64,000 nt of DNA, taken from NCBI GenBank assembly GCA_907163345.1, contig CAJQUN010000416.1, positions 62,001 to 126,000 on the forward strand, in the 5' to 3' direction. The notes beneath the pieces are model-generated. The model made no database searches, was not told where the DNA came from, and saw nothing but the letters and a program-made list of their open reading frames with translations. The stretch's first letter is position 1. Each line of letters starts with the position of its first letter. Below are positions 35,840 through 51,300 of the stretch, piece after piece. Source of the stretch: Haberlea rhodopensis (Eukaryota > Streptophyta > Magnoliopsida > Lamiales > Gesneriaceae). The position numbers and the translations under genes were made by a program.

Positions 35840-36370
35840 TTTGAAGTTTTCAAAAAGGCCGTATAAGAATTTTTCACTAGGCATTCCCTGCAGTAAAAAT
35901 TTAAGGATTTCAGATTTCAGGTTTTCCTAGATGAAAGAAAAAAGAAAATAAAAACCTATGTGCAGACCTTCACTCCCGTGATGAAAATCCTTGGTCTGCT
36001 ATTTTCCAATTTTAGTTTTCAGAGGAGGGAAGGAATTTTCACCGGTATCTAGGTTTTCCGATGGCGTAATTTTACTTCCTCCGGAAATTCCCAATAGTGC
36101 TATTCAAAATTCAAATTTTTCCGTCGAGTTACGCGGGCGGTTCAGCAAATGTAGTTTCAAAACGCGTAACAGGGTTTTCCAATAAGAAAAAATTATACAT
36201 CGCACTCTGATGTCAGCCCGGCTTTTTATGAAAGTCAAATGCATTTGTTGTAATGTAACATATTGGCTTTGGCAGATTCCTAAGTTTTCAAAAAGGCGTA
36301 AGTTTCATTTGAGTTTTCGTTTAAGGAAATTCCTAAAAATAAATACACTCTCTCTGTTGCGAGTTATGAT
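35840..36370 (+). repeat. Diverged island within the satellite
   Basis: About 530 bp where monomers are barely recognisable. Landmarks survive in order (GGTTTTCCTAGA, TTTTCCAATTTTAG, AATTTTCAC, then ATGTCAGCCCGG at about 36207) but unrelated bases lie between them. The preceding monomers (35430-35840) degrade progressively. It may be old satellite, a filled break, or a poor-quality contig join. The 64-residue frame at 35991-36185 has no recognisable domain. Confidence 0.7.
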
Positions 36371-39300
36371 ATGAAGTCAAATGTCATAATGGTGTAAATG
36401 TAACATATTGGCTTTGGCAGATTCCAATTTTGAGTTTTCAAAATGCCGTAAGAATTTTTCACTCGGTTTTAGGGTTTTCCTAGAAGAAAAAAAATTATAC
36501 GGCCTCTCTGATGTCAGCCCGGGCTGATTTATGAAAGTCAAATGTCATAATGGTGTAAATGTAACATATTGGCTTTGGCAGATTCCAATTTAGAGTTTTC
36601 AAAAGGCGTAAGAATTTTTCACTCGATTTTAGGGTTTTCCTAGAAGAAAAAAATTATACGGCCTCTCTGATGTCAGCCCGGGCTGATTTATGAAAGTCAA
36701 ATAGTCATAACGGTGTAAATGTAACATATTGGCTTTGGCAGATTCCAATTTAGAGTTTTCAAAAAGGCGTAAGAATTTTTCACTCGGTTTTAGGGTTTTC
36801 CTAGAAGAAAAAAAATTATACGGCCTCTCTGATGTCAGCCCGGGCTGATTTATGAAAGTCAAATGTCATAATGGTGTAAATGTAACATATTGGCTTTGGC
36901 AGATTCCAATTTTGAGTTTTCAAAATGCCGTAAGAATTTTTCACTCGGTTTTAGGGTTTTCCTAGAAGAAAAAAAATTATACGGCCTCTCTGATGTCAGC
37001 CCGGGCTGATTTATGAAAGTCAAATGTCATAATGGTGTAAATGTAACATATTGGCTTTGGCAGATTCCAATTTTGAGTTTTCAAAATGCCGTAAGAATTT
37101 TTCACTCGGTTTTAGGGTTTTCCTAGAAGAAAAAAAATTATACGGCCTCTCTGATGTCAGCCCGGGCTGATTTATGAAAGTCAAATGTCATAATGGTGTA
37201 AATGTAACATATTGGCTTTGGCAGATTCCAATTTAGAGTTTTCAAAATGCGTAAGAATTTTTCACTCGGTTTTAGGGTTTTCCTAGAAGAAAAAAAATTA
37301 TACGGCCTCTCTGATGTCAGCCCGGGCTGATTTATGAAAGTCAAATGTCATAATGGTGTAAATGTAACATATTGGCTTTGGCAGATTCCAATTTAGAGTT
37401 TTCAAAATGCCGTAAGAATTTTTCACTCGGTTTTAGGGTTTTCCTAGAAGAAAAAAATTATACGGCCTCTCTGATGTCAGCCCGGGCTGATTTATGAAAG
37501 TCAAATGTCATAATGGTGTAAATGTAACATATTGGCTTTGGCAGATTCCAATTTGAGTTTTCAAAATGCCGTAAGAATTTTTCACTCGGTTTTAGGGTTT
37601 TCCTAGAAGAAAAAAAATTATACGGCCTCTCTGATGTCAGCCCGGGCTGATTTATGAAAGTCAAATGTCATAATGGTGTAAATGTAACATATTGGCTTTG
37701 GCAGATTCCAATTTAGAGTTTTCAAAATGCGTAAGAATTTTTCACTCGGTTTTAGGGTTTTCCTAGAAGAAAAAAATTATACGGCCTCTCTGATGTCAGC
37801 CCGGGCTGATTTATGAAAGTCAAATGTCATAATGGTGTAAATGTAACATATTGGCTTTGGCAGATTCCAATTTGAGTTTTCAAAATGCCGTAAGAATTTT
37901 TCACTCGGTTTTAGGGTTTTCCTAGAAGAAAAAAAATTATACGGCCTCTCTGATGTCAGCCCGGGCTGATTTATGAAAGTCAAATGTCATAATGGTGTAA
38001 ATGTAACATATTGGCTTTGGCAGATTCCAATTTAGAGTTTTCAAAATGCCGTAAGAATTTTTCACTCGATTTTAGGGTTTTCCTAGAAGAAAAAAAATTA
38101 TACGGCCTCTCTGATGTCAGCCCGGGCTGATTTATGAAAGTCAAATGTCATAATGGTGTAAATGTAACATATTGGCTTTGGCAGATTCCAATTTTGAGTT
38201 TTCAAAATGCCGTAAGAATTTTTCACTCGGTTTTAGGGTTTTCCTAGAAGAAAAAAAATTATACGGCCTCTCTGATGTCAGCCCGGGCTGATTTATGAAA
38301 GTCAAATGTCATAATGGTGTAAATGTAACATATTGGCTTTGGCAGATTCCAATTTTGAGTTTTCAAAATGCCGTAAGAATTTTTCACTCGGTTTTAGGGT
38401 TTTCCTAGAAGAAAAAAAATTATACGGCCTCTCTGATGTCAGCCCGGGCTGATTTATGAAAGTCAAATGTCATAATGGTGTAAATGTAACATATTGGCTT
38501 TGGCAGATTCCAATTTAGAGTTTTCAAAATGCCGTAAGAATTTTTCACTCGGTTTTAGGGTTTTCCTAGAAGAAAAAAAATTATACGGCCTCTCTGATGT
38601 CAGCCCGGGCTGATTTATGAAAGTCAAATGTCATAATGGTGTAAATGTAACATATTGGCTTTGGCAGATTCCAATTTAGAGTTTTCAAAATGCCGTAAGA
38701 ATTTTTCACTCGGTTTTAGGGTTTTCCTAGAAGAAAAAAATTATACGGCCTCTCTGATGTCAGCCCGGGCTGATTTATGAAAGTCAAATGTCATAATGGT
38801 GTAAATGTAACATATTGGCTTTGGCAGATTCCAATTTAGAGTTTTCAAAATGCCGTAAGAATTTTTCACTCGGTTTTAGGGTTTTCCTAGAAGAAAAAAA
38901 ATTATACGGCCTCTCTGATGTCAGCCCGGGCTGATTTATGAAAGTCAAATGTCATAATGGTGTAAATGTAACATATTGGCTTTGGCAGATTCCAATTTAG
39001 AGTTTTCAAAATGCCGTAAGAATTTTTCACTCGGTTTTAGGGTTTTCCTAGAAGAAAAAAATTATACGGCCTCTCTGATGTCAGCCCGGGCTGATTTATG
39101 AAAGTCAAATGTCATAATGGTGTAAATGTAACATATTGGCTTTGGCAGATTCCAATTTAGAGTTTTCAAAATGCCGTAAGAATTTTTCACTCGGTTTTAG
39201 GGTTTTCCTAGAAGAAAAAAATTATACGGCCTCTCTGATGTCAGCCCGGGCTGATTTATGAAAGTCAAATGTCATAATGGTGTAAATGTAACATATTGGC

Positions 39301-42300
39301 TTTGGCAGATTCCAATTTTGAGTTTTCAAAATGCCGTAAGAATTTTTCACTCGATTTTAGGGTTTTCCTAGAAGAAAAAAAATTATACGGCCTCTCTGAT
39401 GTCAGCCCGGGCTGATTTATGAAAGTCAAATGTCATAATGGTGTAAATGTAACATATTGGCTTTGGCAGATTCCAATTTTGAGTTTTCAAAATGCCGTAA
39501 GAATTTTTCACTCGGTTTTAGGGTTTTCCTAGAAGAAAAAAAATTATACGGCCTCTCTGATGTCAGCCCGGGCTGATTTATGAAAGTCAAATGTCATAAT
39601 GGTGTAAATGTAACATATTGGCTTTGGCAGATTCCAATTTTGAGTTTTCAAAATGCCGTAAGAATTTTTCACTCGGTTTTAGGGTTTTCCTAGAAGAAAA
39701 AAATTATACGGCCTCTCTGATGTCAGCCCGGGCTGATTTATGAAAGTCAAATGTCATAATGGTGTAAATGTAACATATTGGCTTTGGCAGATTCCAATTT
39801 AGAGTTTTCAAAATGCCGTAAGAATTTTTCACTCGTTTTAGGGTTTTCCTAGAAGAAAAAAATTATACGGCCTCTCTGATGTCAGCCCGGGCTGATTTAT
39901 GAAAGTCAAATGTCATAATGGTGTAAATGTAACATATTGGCTTTGGCAGATTCCAATTTAGAGTTTTCAAAATGCCGTAAGAATTTTTCACTCGGTTTTA
40001 GGGTTTTCCTAGAAGAAAAAAAATTATACGGCCTCTCTGATGTCAGCCCGGGCTGATTTATGAAAGTCAAATGTCATAATGGTGTAAATGTAACATATTG
40101 GCTTTGGCAGATTCCAATTTAGAGTTTTCAAAATGCCGTAAGAATTTTTCACTCGGTTTTAGGGTTTTCCTAGAAGAAAAAAAATTATACGGCCTCTCTG
40201 ATGTCAGCCCGGGCTGATTTATGAAAGTCAAATGTCATAATGGTGTAAATGTAACATATTGGCTTTGGCAGATTCCAATTTAGAGTTTTCAAAATGCCGT
40301 AAGAATTTTTCACTCGGTTTTAGGGTTTTCCTAGAAGAAAAAAAATTATACGGCCTCTCTGATGTCAGCCCGGGCTGATTTATGAAAGTCAAATGTCATA
40401 ATGGTGTAAATGTAACATATTGGCTTTGGCAGATTCCAATTTTGAGTTTTCAAAATGCCGTAAGAATTTTTCACTCGGTTTTAGGGTTTTCCTAGAAGAA
40501 AAAAATTATACGGCCTCTCTGATGTCAGCCCGGGCTGATTTATGAAAGTCAAATGTCATAATGGTGTAAATGTAACATATTGGCTTTGGCAGATTCCAAT
40601 TTAGAGTTTTCAAAATGCCGTAAGAATTTTTCACTCGATTTTAGGGTTTTCCTAGAAGAAAAAAATTATACGGCCTCTCTGATGTCAGCCCGGGCTGATT
40701 TATGAAAGTCAAATATCATAACTGGTGTAAATGTAACATATTGGCTTTGGCAGATTCCAATTTAGAGTTTTCAAAATGCCGTAAGAATTTTTCACTCGGT
40801 TTTAGGGTTTTCCTAGAAGAAAAAAATTATACGGCCTCTCTGATGTCAGCCCGGGCTGATTTATGAAAGTCAAATGTCATAATGGTGTAAATGTAACATA
40901 TTGGCTTTGGCAGATTCCAATTTAGAGTTTTCAAAATGCCGTAAGAATTTTTCACTCGGTTTTAGGGTTTTCCTAGAAGAAAAAAAATTATACGGCCTCT
41001 CTGATGTCAGCCCGGGCTGATTTATGAAAGTCAAATGTCATAATGGTGTAAATGTAACATATTGGCTTTGGCAGATTCCAATTTAGAGTTTTCAAAAAGG
41101 CCGTAAGAATTTTTCACTCGGTTTTAGGGTTTTCCTAGAAGAAAAAAATTATACGGCCTCTCTGATGTCAGCCCGGGCTGATTTATGAAAGTCAAATGTC
41201 ATAATGGTGTAAATGTAACATATTGGCTTTGGCAGATTCCAATTTTGAGTTTTCAAAATGCCGTAAGAATTTTTCACTCGGTTTTAGGGTTTTCCTAGAA
41301 GAAAAAAATTATACGGCCTCTCTGATGTCAGCCCGGGCTGATTTATGAAAGTCAAATGTCATAATGGTGTAAATGTAACATATTGGCTTTGGCAGATTCC
41401 AATTTTGAGTTTTCAAAATGCCGTAAGAATTTTTCACTCGTTTTAGGGTTTTCCTAGAAGAAAAAAAATTATACGGCCTCTCTGATGTCAGCCCGGGCTG
41501 ATTTATGAAAGTCAAATGTCATAATGGTGTAAATGTAACATATTGGCTTTGGCAGATTCCAATTTTGAGTTTTCAAAATGCCGTAAGAATTTTTCACTCG
41601 ATTTTAGGGTTTTCCTAGAAGAAAAAAATTATACGGCCTCTCTGATGTCAGCCCGGGCTGATTTATGAAAGTCAAATGTCATAATGGTGTAAATGTAACA
41701 TATTGGCTTTGGCAGATTCCAATTTTGAGTTTTCAAAATGCCGTAAGAATTTTTCACTCGGTTTTAGGGTTTTCCTAGAAGAAAAAAAATTATACGGCCT
41801 CTCTGATGTCAGCCCGGGCTGATTTATGAAAGTCAAATGTCATAATGGTGTAAATGTAACATATTGGCTTTGGCAGATTCCAATTTTGAGTTTTCAAAAT
41901 GCCGTAAGAATTTTTCACTCGATTTTAGGGTTTTCCTAGAAGAAAAAAATTATACGGCCTCTCTGATGTCAGCCCGGGCTGATTTATGAAAGTCAAATGT
42001 CATAATGGTGTAAATGTAACATATTGGCTTTGGCAGATTCCAATTTAGAGTTTTCAAAAAGGCGTAAGAATTTTTCACTCGATTTTAGGGTTTTCCTAGA
42101 AGAAAAAAATTATACGGCCTCTCTGATGTCAGCCCGGGCTGATTTATGAAAGTCAAATGTCATAATGGTGTAAATGTAACATATTGGCTTTGGCAGATTC
42201 CAATTTTAGAGTTTTCAAAATGCCGTAAGAATTTTTCACTCGGTTTTAGGGTTTTCCTAGAAGAAAAAAAATTATACGGCCTCTCTGATGTCAGCCCGGG

Positions 42301-45300
42301 CTGATTTATGAAAGTCAAATGTCATAATGGTGTAAATGTAACATATTGGCTTTGGCAGATTCCAATTTTGAGTTTTCAAAATGCCGTAAGAATTTTTCAC
42401 TCGGTTTTAGGGTTTTCCTAGAAGAAAAAAAATTATACGGCCTCTCTGATGTCAGCCCGGGCTGATTTATGAAAGTCAAATGTCATAATGGTGTAAATGT
42501 AACATATTGGCTTTGGCAGATTCCAATTTAGAGTTTTCAAAATGCCGTAAGAATTTTTCACTCGATTTTAGGGTTTTCCTAGAAGAAAAAAAATTATACG
42601 GCCTCTCTGATGTCAGCCCGGGCTGATTTATGAAAGTCAAATGTCATAATGGTGTAAATGTAACATATTGGCTTTGGCAGATTCCAATTTAGAGTTTTCA
42701 AAATGCCGTAAGAATTTTTCACTCGGTTTTAGGGTTTTCCTAGAAGAAAAAAAATTATACGGCCTCTCTGATGTCAGCCCGGGCTGATTTATGAAAGTCA
42801 AATGTCATAATGGTGTAAATGTAACATATTGGCTTTGGCAGATTCCAATTTTGAGTTTTCAAAATGCCGTAAGAATTTTTCACTCGGTTTTAGGGTTTTC
42901 CTAGAAGAAAAAAATTATACGGCCTCTCTGATGTCAGCCCGGGCTGATTTATGAAAGTCAAATGTCATAATGGTGTAAATGTAACATATTGGCTTTGGCA
43001 GATTCCAATTTAGAGTTTTCAAAATGCCGTAAGAATTTTTCACTCGGTTTTAGGGTTTTCCTAGAAGAAAAAAAATTATACGGCCTCTCTGATGTCAGCC
43101 CGGGCTGATTTATGAAAGTCAAATGTCATAATGGTGTAAATGTAACATATTGGCTTTGGCAGATTCCAATTTAGAGTTTTCAAAAATGCCGTAAGAATTT
43201 TTCACTCGGTTTTAGGGTTTTCCTAGAAGAAAAAAAATTATACGGCCTCTCTGATGTCAGCCCGGGCTGATTTATGAAAGTCAAATGTCATAATGGTGTA
43301 AATGTAACATATTGGCTTTGGCAGATTCCAATTTAGAGTTTTCAAAATGCCGTAAGAATTTTTCACTCGGTTTTAGGGTTTTCCTAGAAGAAAAAAATTA
43401 TACGGCCTCTCTGATGTCAGCCCGGGCTGATTTATGAAAGTCAAATGTCATAATGGTGTAAATGTAACATATTGGCTTTGGCAGATTCCAATTTTGAGTT
43501 TTCAAAATGCCGTAAGAATTTTTCACTCGGTTTTAGGGTTTTCCTAGAAGAAAAAAAATTATACGGCCTCTCTGATGTCAGCCCGGGCTGATTTATGAAA
43601 GTCAAATGTCATAATGGTGTAAATGTAACATATTGGCTTTGGCAGATTCCAATTTAGAGTTTTCAAAATGCCGTAAGAATTTTTCACTCGGTTTTAGGGT
43701 TTTCCTAGAAGAAAAAAATTATACGGCCTCTCTGATGTCAGCCCGGGCTGATTTATGAAAGTCAAATGTCATAATGGTGTAAATGTAACATATTGGCTTT
43801 GGCAGATTCCAATTTTGAGTTTTCAAAATGCCGTAAGAATTTTTCACTCGGTTTTAGGGTTTTCCTAGAAGAAAAAAAATTATACGGCCTCTCTGATGTC
43901 AGCCCGGGCTGATTTATGAAAGTCAAATGTCATAATGGTGTAAATGTAACATATTGGCTTTGGCAGATTCCAATTTTGAGTTTTCAAAATGCCGTAAGAA
44001 TTTTTCACTCGGTTTTAGGGTTTTCCTAGAAGAAAAAAAATTATACGGCCTCTCTGATGTCAGCCCGGGCTGATTTATGAAAGTCAAATGTCATAATGGT
44101 GTAAATGTAACATATTGGCTTTGGCAGATTCCAATTTGAGTTTTCAAAATGCCGTAAGAATTTTTCACTCGGTTTTAGGGTTTTCCTAGAAGAAAAAAAA
44201 TTATACGGCCTCTCTGATGTCAGCCCGGGCTGATTTATGAAAGTCAAATGTCATAATGGTGTAAATGTAACATATTGGCTTTGGCAGATTCCAATTTAGA
44301 GTTTTCAAAATGCGTAAGAATTTTTCACTCGGTTTTAGGGTTTTCCTAGAAGAAAAAAAATTATACGGCCTCTCTGATGTCAGCCCGGGCTGATTTATGA
44401 AAGTCAAATGTCATAACTGGTGTAAATGTAACATATTGGCTTTGGCAGATTCCAATTTAGAGTTTTCAAAATGCCGTAAGAATTTTTCACTCGGTTTTAG
44501 GGTTTTCCTAGAAGAAAAAAAATTATACGGCCTCTCTGATGTCAGCCCGGGCTGATTTATGAAAGTCAAATGTCATAATGGTGTAAATGTAACATATTGG
44601 CTTTGGCAGATTCCAATTTTGAGTTTTCAAAATGCCGTAAGAATTTTTCACTCGGTTTTAGGGTTTTCCTAGAAGAAAAAAAATTATACGGCCTCTCTGA
44701 TGTCAGCCCGGGCTGATTTATGAAAGTCAAATGTCATAATGGTGTAAATGTAACATATTGGCTTTGGCAGATTCCAATTTTGAGTTTTCAAAATGCCGTA
44801 AGAATTTTTCACTCGGTTTTAGGGTTTTCCTAGAAGAAAAAAAATTATACGGCCTCTCTGATGTCAGCCCGGGCTGATTTATGAAAGTCAAATGTCATAA
44901 TGGTGTAAATGTAACATATTGGCTTTGGCAGATTCCAATTTGAGTTTTCAAAATGCCGTAAGAATTTTTCACTCGGTTTTAGGGTTTTCCTAGAAGAAAA
45001 AAATTATACGGCCTCTCTGATGTCAGCCCGGGCTGATTTATGAAAGTCAAATGTCATAATGGTGTAAATGTAACATATTGGCTTTGGCAGATTCCAATTT
45101 AGAGTTTTCAAAAGGCCGTAAGAATTTTTCACTCGATTTTAGGGTTTTCCTAGAAGAAAAAAATTATACGGCCTCTCTGATGTCAGCCCGGGCTGATTTA
45201 TGAAAGTCAAATGTCATAATGGTGTAAATGTAACATATTGGCTTTGGCAGATTCCAATTTTGAGTTTTCAAAATGCCGTAAGAATTTTTCACTCGGTTTT

Positions 45301-48300
45301 AGGGTTTTCCTAGAAGAAAAAAAATTATACGGCCTCTCTGATGTCAGCCCGGGCTGATTTATGAAAGTCAAATGTCATAATGGTGTAAATGTAACATATT
45401 GGCTTTGGCAGATTCCAATTTTGAGTTTTCAAAATGCCGTAAGAATTTTTCACTCGGTTTTAGGGTTTTCCTAGAAGAAAAAAATTATACGGCCTCTCTG
45501 ATGTCAGCCCGGGCTGATTTATGAAAGTCAAATGTCATAATGGTGTAAATGTAACATATTGGCTTTGGCAGATTCCAATTTAGAGTTTTCAAAATGCGTA
45601 AGAATTTTTCACTCGGTTTTAGGGTTTTCCTAGAAGAAAAAAATTATACGGCCTCTCTGATGTCAGCCCGGGCTGATTTATGAAAGTCAAATGTCATAAT
45701 GGTGTAAATGTAACATATTGGCTTTGGCAGATTCCAATTTAGAGTTTTCAAAAGGCGTAAGAATTTTTCACTCGGTTTTAGGGTTTTCCTAGAAGAAAAA
45801 AATTATACGGCCTCTCTGATGTCAGCCCGGGCTGATTTATGAAAGTCAAATGTCATAATGGTGTAAATGTAACATATTGGCTTTGGCAGATTCCAATTTG
45901 AGTTTTCAAAATGCCGTAAGAATTTTTCACTCGGTTTTAGGGTTTTCCTAGAAGAAAAAAAATTATACGGCCTCTCTGATGTCAGCCCGGGCTGATTTAT
46001 GAAAGTCAAATGTCATAATGGTGTAAATGTAACATATTGGCTTTGGCAGATTCCAATTTTGAGTTTTCAAAATGCCGTAAGAATTTTTCACTCGGTTTTA
46101 GGGTTTTCCTAGAAGAAAAAAATTATACGGCCTCTCTGATGTCAGCCCGGGCTGATTTATGAAAGTCAAATGTCATAATGGTGTAAATGTAACATATTGG
46201 CTTTGGCAGATTCCAATTTTGAGTTTTCAAAATGCCGTAAGAATTTTTCACTCGGTTTTAGGGTTTTCCTAGAAGAAAAAAAATTATACGGCCTCTCTGA
46301 TGTCAGCCCGGGCTGATTTATGAAAGTCAAATGTCATAATGGTGTAAATGTAACATATTGGCTTTGGCAGATTCCAATTTAGAGTTTTCAAAAGGCGTAA
46401 GAATTTTTCACTCGATTTTAGGGTTTTCCTAGAAGAAAAAAATTATACGGCCTCTCTGATGTCAGCCCGGGCTGATTTATGAAAGTCAAATGTCATAATG
46501 GTGTAAATGTAACATATTGGCTTTGGCAGATTCCAATTTAGAGTTTTCAAAAGGCGTAAGAATTTTTCACTCGGTTTTAGGGTTTTCCTAGAAGAAAAAA
46601 ATTATACGGCCTCTCTGATGTCAGCCCGGGCTGATTTATGAAAGTCAAATGTCATAATGGTGTAAATGTAACATATTGGCTTTGGCAGATTCCAATTTTG
46701 AGTTTTCAAAAATGCCGTAAGAATTTTTCACTCGGTTTTAGGGTTTTCCTAGAAGAAAAAAAATTATACGGCCTCTCTGATGTCAGCCCGGGCTGATTTA
46801 TGAAAGTCAAATGTCATAATGGTGTAAATGTAACATATTGGCTTTGGCAGATTCCAATTTTGAGTTTTCAAAATGCGTAAGAATTTTTCACTCGGTTTTA
46901 GGGTTTTCCTAGAAGAAAAAAAATTATACGGCCTCTCTGATGTCAGCCCGGGCTGATTTATGAAAGTCAAATGTCATAATGGTGTAAATGTAACATATTG
47001 GCTTTGGCAGATTCCAATTTGAGTTTTCAAAATGCCGTAAGAATTTTTCACTCGGTTTTAGGGTTTTCCTAGAAGAAAAAAAATTATACGGCCTCTCTGA
47101 TGTCAGCCCGGGCTGATTTATGAAAGTCAAATGTCATAATGGTGTAAATGTAACATATTGGCTTTGGCAGATTCCAATTTAGAGTTTTCAAAATGCCGTA
47201 AGAATTTTTCACTCGATTTTAGGGTTTTCCTAGAAGAAAAAAAATTATACGGCCTCTCTGATGTCAGCCCGGGCTGATTTATGAAAGTCAAATGTCATAA
47301 TGGTGTAAATGTAACATATTGGCTTTGGCAGATTCCAATTTTGAGTTTTCAAAATGCCGTAAGAATTTTTCACTCGGTTTTAGGGTTTTCCTAGAAGAAA
47401 AAAAATTATACGGCCTCTCTGATGTCAGCCCGGGCTGATTTATGAAAGTCAAATGTCATAATGGTGTAAATGTAACATATTGGCTTTGGCAGATTCCAAT
47501 TTAGAGTTTTCAAAATGCGTAAGAATTTTTCACTCGGTTTTAGGGTTTTCCTAGAAGAAAAAAAATTATACGGCCTCTCTGATGTCAGCCCGGGCTGATT
47601 TATGAAAGTCAAATGTCATAATGGTGTAAATGTAACATATTGGCTTTGGCAGATTCCAATTTTGAGTTTTCAAAATGCCGTAAGAATTTTTCACTCGGTT
47701 TTAGGGTTTTCCTAGAAGAAAAAAAATTATACGGCCTCTCTGATGTCAGCCCGGGCTGATTTATGAAAGTCAAATGTCATAATGGTGTAAATGTAACATA
47801 TTGGCTTTGGCAGATTCCAATTTAGAGTTTTCAAAAAGGCGTAAGAATTTTTCACTCGATTTTAGGGTTTTCCTAGAAGAAAAAAATTATACGGCCTCTC
47901 TGATGTCAGCCCGGGCTGATTTATGAAAGTCAAATGTCATAATGGTGTAAATGTAACATATTGGCTTTGGCAGATTCCAATTTAGAGTTTTCAAAAGGCC
48001 GTAAGAATTTTTCACTCGGTTTTAGGGTTTTCCTAGAAGAAAAAAAATTATACGGCCTCTCTGATGTCAGCCCGGGCTGATTTATGAAAGTCAAATGTCA
48101 TAATGGTGTAAATGTAACATATTGGCTTTGGCAGATTCCAATTTTGAGTTTTCAAAATGCCGTAAGAATTTTTCACCTCGGTTTTAGGGTTTTCCTAGAA
48201 GAAAAAAAATTATACGGCCTCTCTGATGTCAGCCCGGGCTGATTTATGAAAGTCAAATGTCATAATGGTGTAAATGTAACATATTGGCTTTGGCAGATTC

Positions 48301-51300
48301 CAATTTTGAGTTTTCAAAATGCCGTAAGAATTTTTCACTCGATTTTAGGGTTTTCCTAGAAGAAAAAAATTATACGGCCTCTCTGATGTCAGCCCGGGCT
48401 GATTTATGAAAGTCAAATGTCATAATGGTGTAAATGTAACATATTGGCTTTGGCAGATTCCAATTTTGAGTTTTCAAAATGCCGTAAGAATTTTTCACTC
48501 GGTTTTAGGGTTTTCCTAGAAGAAAAAAAATTATACGGCCTCTCTGATGTCAGCCCGGGCTGATTTATGAAAGTCAAATGTCATAATGGTGTAAATGTAA
48601 CATATTGGCTTTGGCAGATTCCAATTTGAGTTTTCAAAATGCCGTAAGAATTTTTCACTCGGTTTTAGGGTTTTCCTAGAAGAAAAAAATTATACGGCCT
48701 CTCTGATGTCAGCCCGGGCTGATTTATGAAAGTCAAATGTCATAATGGTGTAAATGTAACATATTGGCTTTGGCAGATTCCAATTTTAGAGTTTTCAAAA
48801 TGCCGTAAGAATTTTTCACTCGGTTTTAGGGTTTTCCTAGAAGAAAAAAAATTATACGGCCTCTCTGATGTCAGCCCGGGCTGATTTATGAAAGTCAAAT
48901 GTCATAATGGTGTAAATGTAACATATTGGCTTTGGCAGATTCCAATTTTAGAGTTTTCAAAATGCCGTAAGAATTTTTCACTCGGTTTTAGGGTTTTCCT
49001 AGAAGAAAAAAATTATACGGCCTCTCTGATGTCAGCCCGGGCTGATTTATGAAAGTCAAATGTCATAATGGTGTAAATGTAACATATTGGCTTTGGCAGA
49101 TTCCAATTTTGAGTTTTCAAAATGCCGTAAGAATTTTTCACTCGGTTTTAGGGTTTTCCTAGAAGAAAAAAAATTATACGGCCTCTCTGATGTCAGCCCG
49201 GGCTGATTTATGAAAGTCAAATGTCATAATGGTGTAAATGTAACATATTGGCTTTGGCAGATTCCAATTTAGAGTTTTCAAAAGGCGTAAGAATTTTTCA
49301 CTCGGTTTTAGGGTTTTCCTAGAAGAAAAAAATTATACGGCCTCTCTGATGTCAGCCCGGGCTGATTTATGAAAGTCAAATGTCATAATGGTGTAAATGT
49401 AACATATTGGCTTTGGCAGATTCCAATTTAGAGTTTTCAAAATGCCGTAAGAATTTTTCACTCGAGTTTTAGGGTTTTCCTAGAAGAAAAAAAATTATAC
49501 GGCCTCTCTGATGTCAGCCCGGGCTGATTTATGAAAGTCAAATGTCATAATGGTGTAAATGTAACATATTGGCTTTGGCAGATTCCAATTTAGAGTTTTC
49601 AAAATGCCGTAAGAATTTTTCACTCGGTTTTAGGGTTTTCCTAGAAGAAAAAAAATTATACGGCCTCTCTGATGTCAGCCCGGGCTGATTTATGAAAGTC
49701 AAATGTCATAATGGTGTAAATGTAACATATTGGCTTTGGCAGATTCCAATTTTGAGTTTTCAAAATGCCGTAAGAATTTTTCACTCGGTTTTAGGGTTTT
49801 CCTAGAAGAAAAAAATTATACGGCCTCTCTGATGTCAGCCCGGGCTGATTTATGAAAGTCAAATGTCATAATGGTGTAAATGTAACATATTGGCTTTGGC
49901 AGATTCCAATTTTGAGTTTTCAAAATGCCGTAAGAATTTTTCACTCGGTTTTAGGGTTTTCCTAGAAGAAAAAAAATTATACGGCCTCTCTGATGTCAGC
50001 CCGGGCTGATTTATGAAAGTCAAATGTCATAATGGTGTAAATGTAACATATTGGCTTTGGCAGATTCCAATTTGAGTTTTCAAAATGCCGTAAGAATTTT
50101 TCACTCGGTTTTAGGGTTTTCCTAGAAGAAAAAAAATTATACGGCCTCTCTGATGTCAGCCCGGGCTGATTTATGAAAGTCAAATGTCATAATGGTGTAA
50201 ATGTAACATATTGGCTTTGGCAGATTCCAATTTTGAGTTTTCAAAATGCCGTAAGAATTTTTCACTCGGTTTTAGGGTTTTCCTAGAAGAAAAAAAATTA
50301 TACGGCCTCTCTGATGTCAGCCCGGGCTGATTTATGAAAGTCAAATGTCATAATGGTGTAAATGTAACATATTGGCTTTGGCAGATTCCAATTTAGAGTT
50401 TTCAAAATGCCGTAAGAATTTTTCACTCGGTTTTAGGGTTTTCCTAGAAGAAAAAAATTATACGGCCTCTCTGATGTCAGCCCGGGCTGATTTATGAAAG
50501 TCAAATGTCATAATGGTGTAAATGTAACATATTGGCTTTGGCAGATTCCAATTTTGAGTTTTCAAAATGCCGTAAGAATTTTTCACTCGGTTTTAGGGTT
50601 TTCCTAGAAGAAAAAAAATTATACGGCCTCTCTGATGTCAGCCCGGGCTGATTTATGAAAGTCAAATGTCATAATGGTGTAAATGTAACATATTGGCTTT
50701 GGCAGATTCCAATTTAGAGTTTTCAAAAATGCGTAAGAATTTTTCACTCGATTTTAGGGTTTTCCTAGAAGAAAAAAATTATACGGCCTCTCTGATGTCA
50801 GCCCGGGCTGATTTATGAAAGTCAAATGTCATAATGGTGTAAATGTAACATATTGGCTTTGGCAGATTCCAATTTTAGAGTTTTCAAAATGCCGTAAGAA
50901 TTTTTCACTCGGTTTTAGGGTTTTCCTAGAAGAAAAAAAATTATACGGCCATCTCTGATGTCAGCCCGGGCTGATTTATGAAAGTCAAATGTCATAATGG
51001 TGTAAATGTAACATATTGGCTTTGGCAGATTCCAATTTTGAGTTTTCAAAATGCCGTAAGAATTTTTCACTCGGTTTTAGGGTTTTCCTAGAAGAAAAAA
51101 ATTATACGGCCTCTCTGATGTCAGCCCGGGCTGATTTATGAAAGTCAAATGTCATAATGGTGTAAATGTAACATATTGGCTTTGGCAGATTCCAATTTAG
51201 AGTTTTCAAAAATGCGTAAGAATTTTTCACTCGTTTTAGGGTTTTCCTAGAAGAAAAAAAATTATACGGCCTCTCTGATGTCAGCCCGGGCTGATTTATG

